IMG/VR virus record: IMGVR_UViG_3300048592_000616
Span: 1 to 64,000 of that record
DNA length: 64,000 nucleotides
From: a virus
Reading direction: 5' to 3' (one strand)
Part shown: positions 7,212 to 14,416 of the stretch, one piece after another
Numbering within the stretch: the stretch's first letter is position 1
Layout of the letters: each line of letters opens with the position of its first letter
The notes under the pieces: generated by a model
Databases searched by the model: none
The model's input: only the letters and a program-made list of their open reading frames with translations
What the model was told of the DNA's origin: nothing
Translations under genes and position numbers: made by a program

Positions 7212-7214
7212 TTC

Positions 7215-7625
7215 ATGTTTTACATTTATGGGTTACGCGAGAAAGGCAGTGATGAGTATCGGTACGTTGGGTCTACGGTCGATATGCAGCGTCGGTGGTG
7301 GGGTCACATCCGAGGCATCGAGAACCCAGAAACGTCCGGGAACCCGCCGCTGTACGAGTGGCTGGGTGGACTATACGGCTTTGAGATGGACTGCCTGGAA
7401 GAAGTCGCCGAAGATCGGCGTGCCAAAGAAGAACGGTGGATCAATAAGCTCCGCGGTGAAGGTCACCGACTATTCAACATCCGGTCCGCGGCCGTTATGG
7501 TGATCGGCATAGCAGATATGTCGAACGAAACCAAGAGGGGTGTCGTCGCGCAGTACCTGGATAAGTTTGGTGACGACCACGATGGGCCTTGGATGAAAGA
7601 GGCCAAATGGGTTTACATCGTCTAA
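7215..7625 (+). CDS. GIY-YIG family endonuclease
   Basis: 136 aa. N-terminus MFYIYGLREKGSDEYRYVGSTVDMQRRWWGH matches the GIY-YIG core (hhYhhG...YVGST...R...H); the EERWINKLR helix supplies a Glu. The C-terminal part is not recognised. An upstream in-frame ATG at 7017 would give 202 aa and overlaps the previous stop, but the domain begins exactly at 7215, which has a strong SD and a structured leader, so I chose 7215. Likely a free-standing homing-type or repair nuclease. Confidence 0.75.
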   Translation: MFYIYGLREKGSDEYRYVGSTVDMQRRWWGHIRGIENPETSGNPPLYEWLGGLYGFEMDCLEEVAEDRRAKEERWINKLRGEGHRLFNIRSAAVMVIGIADMSNETKRGVVAQYLDKFGDDHDGPWMKEAKWVYIV

Positions 7626-7708
7626 ACCTATACTTGCTCAAATATCCATTATAATAAGTATGACTATCCAAGCAGGGGTGGCTTATCCCCCGCCCTATGG
7701 AGATGACA

Positions 7709-8044
7709 ATGATTCCTGAAAACGATGATGCACCCGACTTTTCGTTTTACGAGATATACAGGCTCGTGTTTGAGCGGCGCAACGCCGCTCACTCTATACC
7801 CGGTGAGATGTATGTCCTGGGCACGTGCCTAGAGGATGCAATGGATCGCTTCAATGCGTATGCCGACCACCGAACGATCAGCACTTGGCGCGGCGAGGTG
7901 GTTGTTATTAGCAGCGTTGGTCGCCTTGGTGACATTGAGGTCATGCACACGCTGGAGACGACGGCCGAAGACGACGCCGCGGATCGACTCCATCCATCCC
8001 CTGCCCGGCCTGCGCCGAAAGGGTCCGCGGTCAGGTCGGGCTAG
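7709..8044 (+). CDS. Hypothetical protein (111 aa) with a 3' end grown from a zinc-ribbon remnant
   Basis: ATG 7709 has GGAG at 7699-7702. The body (FYEIYRLVFERRNAAHSIPGEMYVLG) looks like a small globular protein. The last ~20 residues (LHPSPARPAPKG) are encoded out of frame over DNA that, in another frame, reads SIPCPACAE, a copy of the start of the zinc-ribbon gene at 8514, so this C-terminus is probably a recent read-through product. Confidence 0.6.
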   Translation: MIPENDDAPDFSFYEIYRLVFERRNAAHSIPGEMYVLGTCLEDAMDRFNAYADHRTISTWRGEVVVISSVGRLGDIEVMHTLETTAEDDAADRLHPSPARPAPKGSAVRSG

Positions 8045-8158
8045 TAATTCGCGTCAACCGCAAGACCGACACCGGCGCGGCCGCAGCGGCATCTACGTCT
8101 GCGACGAGGACATCGCGGGCTGGGCCTTCCTACCTGCGCACATCCCGCCACAAGGAGA
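7993..8158 (+). pseudogene. Degraded duplicate of the downstream zinc-ribbon gene
   Basis: Frame 1 at 7993 reads SIPCPACAERVRGQV then VIRVNRKTDTG, against SIPCPACAESGRGHT and VVRVNRKTGTE in the intact gene at 8514-8750. The copy has no start codon in frame and after ~28 codons only a different frame continues sensibly (IYVCDEDIAGWAF), so it looks frameshifted. A tandem duplication followed by decay explains it. Assembly error is the alternative. Confidence 0.5.
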
Positions 8159-8161
8159 AGC

Positions 8162-8362
8162 ATGAACAATAACTTGCCGGAAATGGTTGGAACCTTTTTT
8201 GTCAACGTGGCGATCATCGGCCTATTGACGGTGCTTCTGTCTGCATTTGCGTGGGGCGTGGTCAACCACCCTGTCCCCACAGCAATTGTCGTAATTGCGG
8301 CGGCCGCGCTCTGGGCGATGATCATTGCCTTTACCCGGCCGCCGAACGATCCAATGATATGA
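8162..8362 (+). CDS. Small membrane protein (66 aa, two TM helices)
   Basis: SD AAGGAGAAGC before ATG 8162. Two hydrophobic stretches, residues ~9-30 (VGTFFVNVAIIGLLTVLLSA) and ~37-55, separated by NHP, consistent with an inner-membrane hairpin. Function unknown. Small phage membrane proteins are often holin-like or exclusion proteins, but nothing here decides. Confidence 0.6.
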   Translation: MNNNLPEMVGTFFVNVAIIGLLTVLLSAFAWGVVNHPVPTAIVVIAAAALWAMIIAFTRPPNDPMI

Positions 8363-8517
8363 GCACCCCCGTCCCCGCCCCGGCCTGCGCCGACAGCAAC
8401 GCGGCCGCGCCTGCCCCGTCGGGCGCTAGGAGCATCGCTGCCCACACGGAATATACCCGACGTTCGCGACCGAGGAACAGGCGCGACCGTGCCCACAGTA
8501 TACCGGAGAAGTTATGA
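8359..8517 (+). CDS. Doubtful small ORF (52 aa)
   Basis: ATGA overlap with the preceding gene, starts MSTPVPAPACADSNAA. It is low complexity and Arg-rich at the C-terminus; the PACAD stretch faintly echoes the PCPACAE of the zinc-ribbon genes, so it may be a third decayed copy. Kept only because it bridges two coupled genes. Confidence 0.3.
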   Translation: MSTPVPAPACADSNAAAPAPSGARSIAAHTEYTRRSRPRNRRDRAHSIPEKL

Positions 8518-8750
8518 ACACCCAACCGACCCCCACCCTATCCATCCCCTGCCCGGCCTGCGCCGAGAGCGGCCGCGGGCACACCCTGCTCGTCGTCCGC
8601 GTCAACCGCAAGACGGGCACCGAATTCCTGGCCTGCCCGGAGTGGCCGGAGTGCACATATACTCAGCCGATCCCGGAGAGCGTCCTCATGCGCCTCGCCG
8701 GGCAGCCGACGCTGTTCGACACGGCCGCGCCCCAAGGAGAGACCTCATGA
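8514..8750 (+). CDS. Topoisomerase-type zinc-ribbon protein (78 aa)
   Basis: Contains CPAC near residue 13 and, after ~28 residues, FLACPEWPECTY: a four-Cys zinc ribbon like the repeats at the C-terminus of bacterial topoisomerase I (CPxC...F..Cs.yP.C). Such stand-alone ribbons bind single-stranded DNA. SD GGAGAAG before the ATG. The stop overlaps the next ATG. Confidence 0.7.
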   Translation: MNTQPTPTLSIPCPACAESGRGHTLLVVRVNRKTGTEFLACPEWPECTYTQPIPESVLMRLAGQPTLFDTAAPQGETS

Positions 8751-8944
8751 GCGCCGCCCCCGGCCCCTCAGAGCGAGTCCTGGAGACCGACCGCTGGATC
8801 ATCGACCGGGAAAGCGACGGAACGTATACAGTCGTCGATATGCACGGCCGGTCGGTGCTGACCGGCATCCCGACGATCGAGGACGCCTACGCCGAAACCG
8901 GGCACCCGGCACCGGACGACACCCAGCCGGAGCAAACCCCATGA
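8747..8944 (+). CDS. Small hypothetical protein (65 aa)
   Basis: Starts MSAAPGPSERVLETDRWIIDRESDGTY, with a beta-hairpin-like middle (TVVDMHGRSVLTG). SD AAGGAGAG lies before ATG 8747. Overlaps genes on both sides by 4 bp (ATGA). No family recognised. Confidence 0.6.
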   Translation: MSAAPGPSERVLETDRWIIDRESDGTYTVVDMHGRSVLTGIPTIEDAYAETGHPAPDDTQPEQTP

Positions 8945-9291
8945 ATGACGACGATAACATCCAGCCCGGCTGCGGCTGCCGCTATGGGCTGATCAGTCTG
9001 CTCATGTTCGCGGCCGCCTTTGGGTTCCTGCTGTTGCTCATCAACGTCGGCCGCGCCGTCTACCCCACCCTCGCGCCGGAGCATCGCAATACGTTCATCT
9101 GGGCGTTCCTGGCCGGGTTGCTCATCTTTGGCGTGGTCAGCGGGGTATCAAAGATCTACGCCGGGCACATGGGTTCAGCCAACGGCAAACAGGTTGTAGC
9201 CGGGCTGGAAGGCGACGGCCGCTCCTGCATCAAGACAGTCATCGGCATCGTCGTGGTCCTGGCGCTCGTGGCGGCCGCGGTGCTGATATGA
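8941..9291 (+). CDS. Membrane protein (116 aa, three TM helices)
   Basis: Hydrophobic segments near residues 16-36 (GLISLLMFAAAFGFLLLLI), 50-68 (IWAFLAGLLIFGVVSGV) and 99-116 (VIGIVVVLALVAAAVLI), with a CGC motif before the first. Unknown role; possible holin-like or envelope-modifying protein. Confidence 0.6.
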   Translation: MNDDDNIQPGCGCRYGLISLLMFAAAFGFLLLLINVGRAVYPTLAPEHRNTFIWAFLAGLLIFGVVSGVSKIYAGHMGSANGKQVVAGLEGDGRSCIKTVIGIVVVLALVAAAVLI

Positions 9292-9317
9292 CGACAAGCA
9301 GATAACGAGGTTAAAAC

Positions 9318-10493
9318 ATGAAACAAGTAATTGCGACGGAACGAGTTCCGATCAAGCTGTGGCTTGATGACATGGAGGAAGGCGCATTGGCGCAGGCGAG
9401 GAACCTTGCCAACCTGCCGTTTGCCTTCAAGCATATTGCTATCATGCCGGACAGCCACCAGGGGTATGGTATGCCCATTGGCGGCGTTCTGGCGACGCAG
9501 CACTACATCGTCCCCAATGCTGTCGGGGTAGACATCGGCTGCGGCATGTGCGCCGTCAGGACGAACCTGGACCATGTGGAGCGAGACTCGCTTAAGGCTG
9601 TCATGGGGCGCGTGAGGCAGACGGTGCCGGTCGGGTTCAACTCGCACGAGACGGTCCAAAGCATCCCGCTGGAACCGACCGGCAAAGTCAGCGACCTCGT
9701 TCAGCGCCTGTGGGATCAGGCCCTATTCCAGGCCGGGACGCTCGGCGGCGGCAACCACTTCATTGAGTTCCAGGCCGGATCGGACGGCTACGTGTGGATC
9801 ATGATCCATAGTGGATCGCGCGGACTCGGCTTCAAAACGGCCGGGCACTACGCCAAGCTGGCCGAGGAGACCAACACGCGGTACTTCTCATCGGTTGATC
9901 CTAAGCAGGGGTTGTCATTCCTGCCGTTCGACGACGCGGCCGGTCGGCAGTACTTCGAGGACATGAAGTTCTGCACAGAGTACGCCTACCACAACCGCCG
10001 TCTGATGCTGGACAGAATTCAGGAGGCGCTTGCCGAAGTCGTGCCGTCAGTTACGTTCTCGCCGGAGATAAACCTGCCGCACAACTACGCCGCCTTTGAG
10101 AACCACTTCGGGCAGAACGTTATCGTTCATCGGAAGGGCGCGACGCAGGCCAAGGCGGGCCAGGTCGGCATCATCCCCGGCTCACAGGGTTCCGCGTCGT
10201 ACATCGTCGTTGGCAAGGGTAACCCTGACAGCTTTGAGTCCTGTTCGCACGGCGCGGGCCGCCGCATGGGGCGCAACGTGGCGCGAAAGACCTTGGACTT
10301 TGAGGGCGAGACCGAGCGGTTGAATGAGATGGGCGTGCTACACGCCATTCGCGGCGTTGGCGATCTGGATGAGGCCCCCGGTGCATACAAGGACATCGAG
10401 ACGGTGATGCTTAACCAAGAGGACCTGGTCGAGCGCTCGGTTCGGTTGGTGCCGCTGGGCGTCATCAAGAGTTCGGACGGTGGTTATGACTGA
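9318..10493 (+). CDS. rtcB: RtcB-family RNA-splicing ligase
   Basis: 391 aa, full length for the compact RtcB group. Seen: IMPDSHQGYGMPIGGV (~44-58), VGVDIGCGM (metal site), GGGNHFIEF, SGSRGLG, LPHNYAAFE, and SHGAGRRMGR around residue 310, the region of the histidine that is guanylylated in RtcB. The enzyme joins 2',3'-cyclic phosphate or 3'-phosphate RNA ends to 5'-OH using GTP and Mn2+. In a phage it could repair tRNAs cut by host anticodon nucleases. No tRNA gene or archease partner was seen. SD weak (GAGGTTAAAAC). Confidence 0.92.
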   Translation: MKQVIATERVPIKLWLDDMEEGALAQARNLANLPFAFKHIAIMPDSHQGYGMPIGGVLATQHYIVPNAVGVDIGCGMCAVRTNLDHVERDSLKAVMGRVRQTVPVGFNSHETVQSIPLEPTGKVSDLVQRLWDQALFQAGTLGGGNHFIEFQAGSDGYVWIMIHSGSRGLGFKTAGHYAKLAEETNTRYFSSVDPKQGLSFLPFDDAAGRQYFEDMKFCTEYAYHNRRLMLDRIQEALAEVVPSVTFSPEINLPHNYAAFENHFGQNVIVHRKGATQAKAGQVGIIPGSQGSASYIVVGKGNPDSFESCSHGAGRRMGRNVARKTLDFEGETERLNEMGVLHAIRGVGDLDEAPGAYKDIETVMLNQEDLVERSVRLVPLGVIKSSDGGYD

Positions 10494-11337
10494 CACACCG
10501 GCCGCACAAAGCCGCCAGCTGCGCGAGGTGCGGGTGAGCGTTGACGGCCGTGACGTCGGCATCATCCACCCCACCGACGTCACGATAACGCCACTGCCGG
10601 TGCAGTTCGACGCGGACGTTGCTGACGGTCTTCGGCCGTTCGAGGCGGCCGCGCCGATCTTGGAACCCGTATCGTTTTCAGTGACCAGCCAGATGACGGA
10701 CAAAACGGCTCGCGTGCTGTTTGGTCAAAAGGAGCACAACCCCGTGACTGACTTTATCGACATCACCAACCCGACCGCACTGCAGGCTCACAAAGACGAC
10801 TGGGTCTGCGACGAATACGACCGGCTCTCCGAAGACGTATACGACGCCTATATGGACTCGTTGATCGCCCATATCAGCTACGTCCGCGAGGCTGGGTTGC
10901 GACTGCGCGTGCCCGATCTTCTTTTGCAAGGGCACGATCAAAGCAAGTTCAGCGGCCGAGAGTTCTATGGCTACGCCATGCACTTTCAAGGCGGTGGCGC
11001 ACCGGCCGCGTTCGCGCGGGCATGGCTGCATCACATCCATCACAACCCGCATCATTGGCAGCATTGGCTGTTTGCCGACGGGTTCACGCCGAAAGGCAGC
11101 GACGTCGAGAACGGCGCTGTGCCGATGCCGGGCATGTATGCGCTGGAAATGGTGGCCGACTGGTTGGGCGCTGGCCGGACGTATACGGGATCGTGGGACA
11201 TGACCGAGTGGCTGGAGGTGAACGTGCCGCGCATTCGCGTTCACAGCGCCACGGCCGTTTACCTGGCCAGGATATTGAACGACCTCGGTTACCGTGTGGA
11301 CCCGGCCGCCTTTGGGTCCGCCCTCAAGCAAGGGTAG
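10486..11337 (+). CDS. DUF5662-like protein with an extra N-terminal domain
   Basis: 283 aa, ATG overlapping the rtcB end. Residues ~105-283 carry YVREAGLRLR, LLQGHDQSKFS.REFYGYAMHF, AWLHHIHHNPHHWQHW, MPGMYALEMVADWLGAG and W..VNVPRIRVH, the His/Asp-rich pattern of DUF5662 proteins (phage and bacterial, HD-like metal site suspected). Residues 1-90 are a separate beta-rich piece (LREVRVSVDGRDVG) not usual in that family. Coupling to rtcB hints at an RNA or nucleotide role, but that is inference. Confidence 0.75.
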   Translation: MTDTPAAQSRQLREVRVSVDGRDVGIIHPTDVTITPLPVQFDADVADGLRPFEAAAPILEPVSFSVTSQMTDKTARVLFGQKEHNPVTDFIDITNPTALQAHKDDWVCDEYDRLSEDVYDAYMDSLIAHISYVREAGLRLRVPDLLLQGHDQSKFSGREFYGYAMHFQGGGAPAAFARAWLHHIHHNPHHWQHWLFADGFTPKGSDVENGAVPMPGMYALEMVADWLGAGRTYTGSWDMTEWLEVNVPRIRVHSATAVYLARILNDLGYRVDPAAFGSALKQG

Positions 11338-11340
11338 TCA

Positions 11341-11853
11341 ATGGGACGCTTTTTATTTGCCCTGGTCGGTTGCGTGGGTTTGCTGCTTATTGCGGCTAGT
11401 TCCGTTATCGCCATGCCCGCCGACCCGCCGCCCCCGCCGCCCGCGCGGCCGCCGGGGCTGTTCATCACCGTCTACGACTGGTCGCTGGGCGGCATCAATT
11501 GCAATGAGGACTGCGGGCAGACCTCGCTGACGACGACCGGGCCGGAGTTGTTCGGGTGGACGGCCGCTTGCCCCGTCGCGTGGTTAGGGCACATCAACAC
11601 GACCGTCGTGACGATCTGGGGCCAGGAATACTGGTGTATTGATGCGTTCGGCGACGAAGTCAACCAGCGGCTGACGACGGTCAACGGCCGCCGGGTGTAT
11701 CGCATCGACATCGCCGACAGCCCGCCAGCCGCGCACCCGTGGAACCAGGAGTGGGTGCCGTGGGGCGACTGGTCGAAGGAGTGGCGGCCGATGGCTGAAT
11801 TCAACGAAATTCGCGAAGCGCGACGGGCGGCGACGGCCGTCCTGGGAGACTGA
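11341..11853 (+). CDS. Secreted protein, possible 3D/RlpA-like barrel
   Basis: 170 aa. Signal peptide residues 1-24 (LFALVGCVGLLLIAASSVIA), then a Pro-rich linker PPPPPPARPP and a domain with FITVYDWSLGG, CNEDCG, ACPVAWLGH and EYWCIDAFGD. The C.D.FG pattern resembles small double-psi barrel (3D domain) peptidoglycan-binding or lytic proteins. Assignment tentative. It may act in the periplasm or cell wall at lysis. Confidence 0.5.
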   Translation: MGRFLFALVGCVGLLLIAASSVIAMPADPPPPPPARPPGLFITVYDWSLGGINCNEDCGQTSLTTTGPELFGWTAACPVAWLGHINTTVVTIWGQEYWCIDAFGDEVNQRLTTVNGRRVYRIDIADSPPAAHPWNQEWVPWGDWSKEWRPMAEFNEIREARRAATAVLGD

Positions 11854-11859
11854 ACCGGG

Positions 11860-12093
11860 ATGACGGCTCCCGCATTCCCCGACCAGCCGCCGCCCGTGGG
11901 CGAGAGCGACGTGGTCCTGCCAGTGGTGGTGGCCGCGCTGACAGCCCGCGCCGAACAGGGGCGCGTCAAGTACGGCACCTACCTGCGGGTCCGCAACGGC
12001 CGCGACCCGTTGATCGACGCCTGGCAAGAAGCGGCCGACCTGCTGATGTACCTGACCCAGGCCATCATGGAGCGCGACGGTTCGCTGCCGTGA
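11860..12093 (+). CDS. MazG-like nucleotide pyrophosphohydrolase-type protein (77 aa)
   Basis: Residues ~30-70 read RAEQGRVKYGTYLRVRNGRDPLIDAWQEAADLLMYLTQAI, matching the common phage single-helix-bundle family (R...G..KYG..L...NGRDpL.DayqEalDl.mYl.qai) related to MazG/dUTPase-like NTP pyrophosphohydrolases. The EAADL motif supplies metal ligands. It would clean up or bias nucleotide pools during replication. Confidence 0.65.
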   Translation: MTAPAFPDQPPPVGESDVVLPVVVAALTARAEQGRVKYGTYLRVRNGRDPLIDAWQEAADLLMYLTQAIMERDGSLP

Positions 12094-12142
12094 CAACGAC
12101 GACGCTTTGCGCTATCGTTGCGGCCACACGGAGGTAGACGCG

Positions 12143-12715
12143 ATGAGACTCAAACTGGTTGGAGTTGCTTTGATGATGTTGGCTGTGCTGGCCGCGTGCG
12201 GCGGCGCGGCCGATGGCGAGGCGTCGGCCGTGGCCACGGTGCCGCCAACGGTTACCGCGCGGCCGACGCCGACCGCGACGCCCGTGCGGCTGCCGGAGAC
12301 GGCCGACGCGCTATGCCGGTGGATCGGCAACCAAATTCTGGTAGAGCCTGACCGGCTGACCGAGTGCGCGGTGGATGACGAACGTGCTTCCAGCGCCTGG
12401 CTGCGGATCGCTTATCGCATGGATCGCGGCGCGATGGACCGGGCGGCGCTGCTGACGGCGGCCGAGGTGTCCGAAATTCTGCACACCCTGACCGAGGTCG
12501 GATACCAGGACTATGCCCGCGTCGAGATCGTCGCCACCTACCCCACCAAGGACAAGTTCGGCAACACCGAGGAGACGGCCGCCTTCCGGGCCGACTGGGC
12601 ACTCTCGACGCTGGACAAAGTGAACTGGGCGGGCATCGACTTCCCGGCGCTGCTGGACCTATCGTCGCCGCCGCGCCTGGAGATGTCTGACGCCTTCGCG
12701 GCCGCCATCCGCTGA
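12143..12715 (+). CDS. Predicted lipoprotein (190 aa)
   Basis: ATG 12143 with GGAGG ten bases upstream. N-terminal signal MRLKLVGVALMMLAVLAACGG has a lipobox LAAC, then a Thr/Pro-rich tether and a globular domain (TADALCRWIGNQILVEPDRL) containing two Cys. Exported and anchored. Possible superinfection-exclusion (moron) protein, but this is inferred only from being a phage-encoded lipoprotein. Confidence 0.65.
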   Translation: MRLKLVGVALMMLAVLAACGGAADGEASAVATVPPTVTARPTPTATPVRLPETADALCRWIGNQILVEPDRLTECAVDDERASSAWLRIAYRMDRGAMDRAALLTAAEVSEILHTLTEVGYQDYARVEIVATYPTKDKFGNTEETAAFRADWALSTLDKVNWAGIDFPALLDLSSPPRLEMSDAFAAAIR

Positions 12716-12812
12716 CCCGACTCCCCCCACCCTGCCCCAGGCCGTTTCGCTGTCGCTGAAAATTAGAACATATGTACGCTGCCGGTTTGGCGGCCCGGCC
12801 GCGTTGCGCATC

Positions 12813-12842
12813 GTTGCCACCAGTTTCCACCAGTTGGTTGAC
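12813..12842 (+). repeat. 10-bp direct repeats running into a -35 box
   Basis: GTTGCCACCA, GTTTCCACCA and GTTGGTTGAC follow each other with exact 10-bp period; the last contains the -35 TTGAC of the promoter at 12838. A divergent member of the GGTTSC-N4-GGTTGC family found in other intergenic regions. Confidence 0.7.
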
Positions 12843-12893
12843 AGGCCGTCGCGTTATATGTTATGATGTGGTCATACCAAACGAACAGGGCAG
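12838..12893 (+). promoter_or_regulatory. Promoter of the shared TATGAT-N4-KCATAC class
   Basis: TTGACA 12838-12843, spacer 18, TATGAT 12862-12867, then N4, TCATAC, CAAACGAAC. The -10 forms half of an inverted repeat with TCATAC. Drives the 12929-14075 operon. The upstream stretch 12716-12812 holds no gene I can support. Confidence 0.8.
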
Positions 12894-12928
12894 CGCCCCG
12901 CTAGGGCCGAAAGGCAAGGAGACCTGAG

Positions 12929-13171
12929 ATGCAAAACCCAACCGTAGCTTCTGACTTGAGCCGAACCAACGCCGAGCTAACCGTCCGCGCCATGCGGCAC
13001 GCCTCCCCGATGGTCAGCCCGCGAGTATTCGCGGAGGGCAACGAGGAGGACACTTACCGGGTGGACGTGATAGGGTACATGAGCACGACCGGTCACCATA
13101 GCATCGCCATGTGGGCGAAGGGCTTCACCACCGCCCTGGAGATCGCGGCGACGGACATGGTGGCGAAATGA
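12929..13171 (+). CDS. Small hypothetical protein (80 aa)
   Basis: SD AAGGAGACC before ATG. Starts MQNPTVASDLSRTNAELTVRAMRHASP and ends AATDMVAK; the middle (YRVDVIGYMSTTGHHSIAMWA) suggests a small alpha/beta fold. First gene of the operon from the 12838 promoter. Its stop overlaps the next ATG. Confidence 0.65.
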   Translation: MQNPTVASDLSRTNAELTVRAMRHASPMVSPRVFAEGNEEDTYRVDVIGYMSTTGHHSIAMWAKGFTTALEIAATDMVAK

Positions 13172-13413
13172 GCCAGCTATTGCACGAGGTCGAGCGGGTC
13201 TTTGCCCGCGTGGTCAACAAGGAGATCGGCGGCGGCAACATCGAGGTCTCGATGAACGGCCTGGCCGACGGCCGGATGCAGGTCTGCATATGCGGCCCGC
13301 TGGCCGACGTAGAGGCGGCCGCGCCGGTGCTGGCCGAGACGGGGCTGGCGCTCCTCGACGAGACCGTATTCCCCGACGATCCCGAATTCAAGTACATGCG
13401 CTGGGCTAAGTAG
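13168..13413 (+). CDS. Small hypothetical protein (81 aa)
   Basis: Starts MSQLLHEVERVFARVVNKEIGGG and shows a beta-alpha-beta pattern with VCICGPLADVEAAAPVL. ATGA overlap with the previous gene. No family recognised. Confidence 0.65.
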   Translation: MSQLLHEVERVFARVVNKEIGGGNIEVSMNGLADGRMQVCICGPLADVEAAAPVLAETGLALLDETVFPDDPEFKYMRWAK

Positions 13414-13437
13414 GGACCGGCGCGCAAAGGAGACACC

Positions 13438-13695
13438 GTGAGCAGCATTGATCGATACATCGAGGTTTGGAAGGACGGCGACCCGGAGGATACCACCGAG
13501 TGGCTGGTGCTGCTGATGCAAGGCGGCCAGCTGCCGGAGCCGCCGGATGCAGTCGATGTGCTGGGCACCTTCCCCACCCTCAATGAGGCCCGCGCCTTCG
13601 CCGGGCGCGAGGCGGCCGAGCGTGGGCTGGAGGTATTCGAGGAGGACTTGGGCGGCGGGTATCCCCCGGCCGCGTGGGAGGCGCGGCCGTCATGA
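13438..13695 (+). CDS. Small hypothetical protein (85 aa), GTG start
   Basis: SD AAAGGAGAC before GTG 13438. Starts MSSIDRYIEVWKDGDPEDTTEWLVLLMQ; LGTFPTLNEARAFAGREA resembles the helix after a short sheet in phage accessory proteins that handle small signals. Function unknown. Confidence 0.65.
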   Translation: MSSIDRYIEVWKDGDPEDTTEWLVLLMQGGQLPEPPDAVDVLGTFPTLNEARAFAGREAAERGLEVFEEDLGGGYPPAAWEARPS

Positions 13696-14075
13696 GTCTT
13701 TGCGACTTCCACCAGTGCGACCTGTGTATCTATGTGTCCCCAGCGGGCATTGAGTGCCACGTGGCGGCCGATCGGCGGGTGCAAGAGATAGGACCGGAGC
13801 CGCCCCTGCCCAGCCTGACGGCCGATGACCACGAGTGGGCCGAGTGGCGTCGCCTTTTCCACAAGTACGCCAATGAGATATTCTCGGGCGAGACCCAGCC
13901 CATCGGCGGTCCGCGCGACGGGGAACACCGCACCTTCCAGACGTGGGCCGACTTGCTGGCCTATGTGGGCGACGTGGCGGCCGATGGGTACCGCGTGCCG
14001 GACTGGGTGGTTGGGACTATCCAGAGGGAGGTGGGCAATTCGCCGCAAGCCGCACCGGCCGATAAAATACCCTAG
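13692..14075 (+). CDS. Hypothetical protein (127 aa) with clustered Cys/His
   Basis: Starts MSLCDFHQCDLCIYVSPAGIECH: four Cys and two His within 25 residues, a probable zinc knuckle. The rest is Trp-rich and helical (DDHEWAEWRRLFHKYANEIF). ATGA overlap with the previous gene. Last gene of this operon, followed by a hairpin at 14095. Confidence 0.6.
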   Translation: MSLCDFHQCDLCIYVSPAGIECHVAADRRVQEIGPEPPLPSLTADDHEWAEWRRLFHKYANEIFSGETQPIGGPRDGEHRTFQTWADLLAYVGDVAADGYRVPDWVVGTIQREVGNSPQAAPADKIP

Positions 14076-14094
14076 CAGACTACTAACTCAAGGC

Positions 14095-14126
14095 CAGAAG
14101 GGCGAGACCGATGTCTCGCCTTTCTG
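14095..14126 (+). terminator. Hairpin at end of operon
   Basis: CAGAAGGGCGAGAC (14095-14108) pairs with GTCTCGCCTTTCTG (14113-14126) with one G-T pair and a 4-nt loop. There is no long U tract after it, so termination may be partial. On the opposite strand it could also act. Confidence 0.6.
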
Positions 14127-14251
14127 CATCCAGGTCGCGGTTGGGATGTATGACTTTCCGCAACAACCCGACCCTGTGTAATTTTGGCCCGTTTTTTACA
14201 ATGACCACCGCGGCCGTTGTAGCCGAATACACTGCCTGCCCGGTTTGCGTC

Positions 14252-14410
14252 TTGACGGGGCGCGGGCTTTGCGGTAGTGTATCGGAGGACTAACCAAGCA
14301 AGGCTTGGCATGGCCAGGCAAGGCGGGGCCAGGCCTGGCGGGGCGAGGCCCGGCCTGGCGAGGCCCGGCATGGCAGGGAAAAAGGGGACGGCTTTCTGCC
14401 GTCCCCTTTT
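14252..14410 (+). ncRNA. Candidate small RNA made of NNGGC repeats
   Basis: Promoter-like TTGACG (14252-14257), 17-bp spacer and TAGTGT (14275-14280) face a repeat array (14300-14374) that ends directly at an intrinsic terminator (14379-14410). A transcript would be roughly 120-130 nt. GGAGG at 14284 has no start codon at useful distance and no ORF fits, so an RNA product is more likely than a peptide. Confidence 0.4.
14300..14374. repeat. Pentanucleotide NNGGC array, 15 units
   Basis: Fifteen consecutive 5-mers all end in GGC: AAGGC, TTGGC, ATGGC, CAGGC, AAGGC, GGGGC and so on to ATGGC. Only the first two bases vary. Period 5 is not coding, and neither strand has a plausible gene through it. 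Confidence 0.95.
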
Positions 14411-14416
14411 CGTTTC
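14379..14416. terminator. Bidirectional intrinsic terminator
   Basis: AAAAAGGGGACGGC (14379-14392), loop TTTCT, GCCGTCCCCTTTT (14398-14410). A/T tracts on both sides allow termination of rightward transcripts and of the minus-strand gene whose stop codon lies at 14417. Confidence 0.9.

Larger units (their letters stand above)
14076..14416. other. Gene-free stretch between converging operons
   Basis: No credible protein gene. It holds the hairpin at 14095, a promoter-like pair at 14252-14280, a 75-bp NNGGC pentamer array at 14300 and a strong bidirectional terminator at 14379. Bases 14127-14251 show nothing else I can name. Confidence 0.7.

Noticed and set aside
7017-7214. N-terminal extension of the GIY-YIG protein from ATG 7017
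   Set aside because: The extension has no domain character and spans a -10 box and two hairpins, whereas 7215 has a strong SD and starts exactly at the domain.
12252-12830. 192-codon minus-strand ORF over the lipoprotein gene
   Set aside because: Opposite a gene with a clear lipobox and SD; runs through the repeats of the next promoter.
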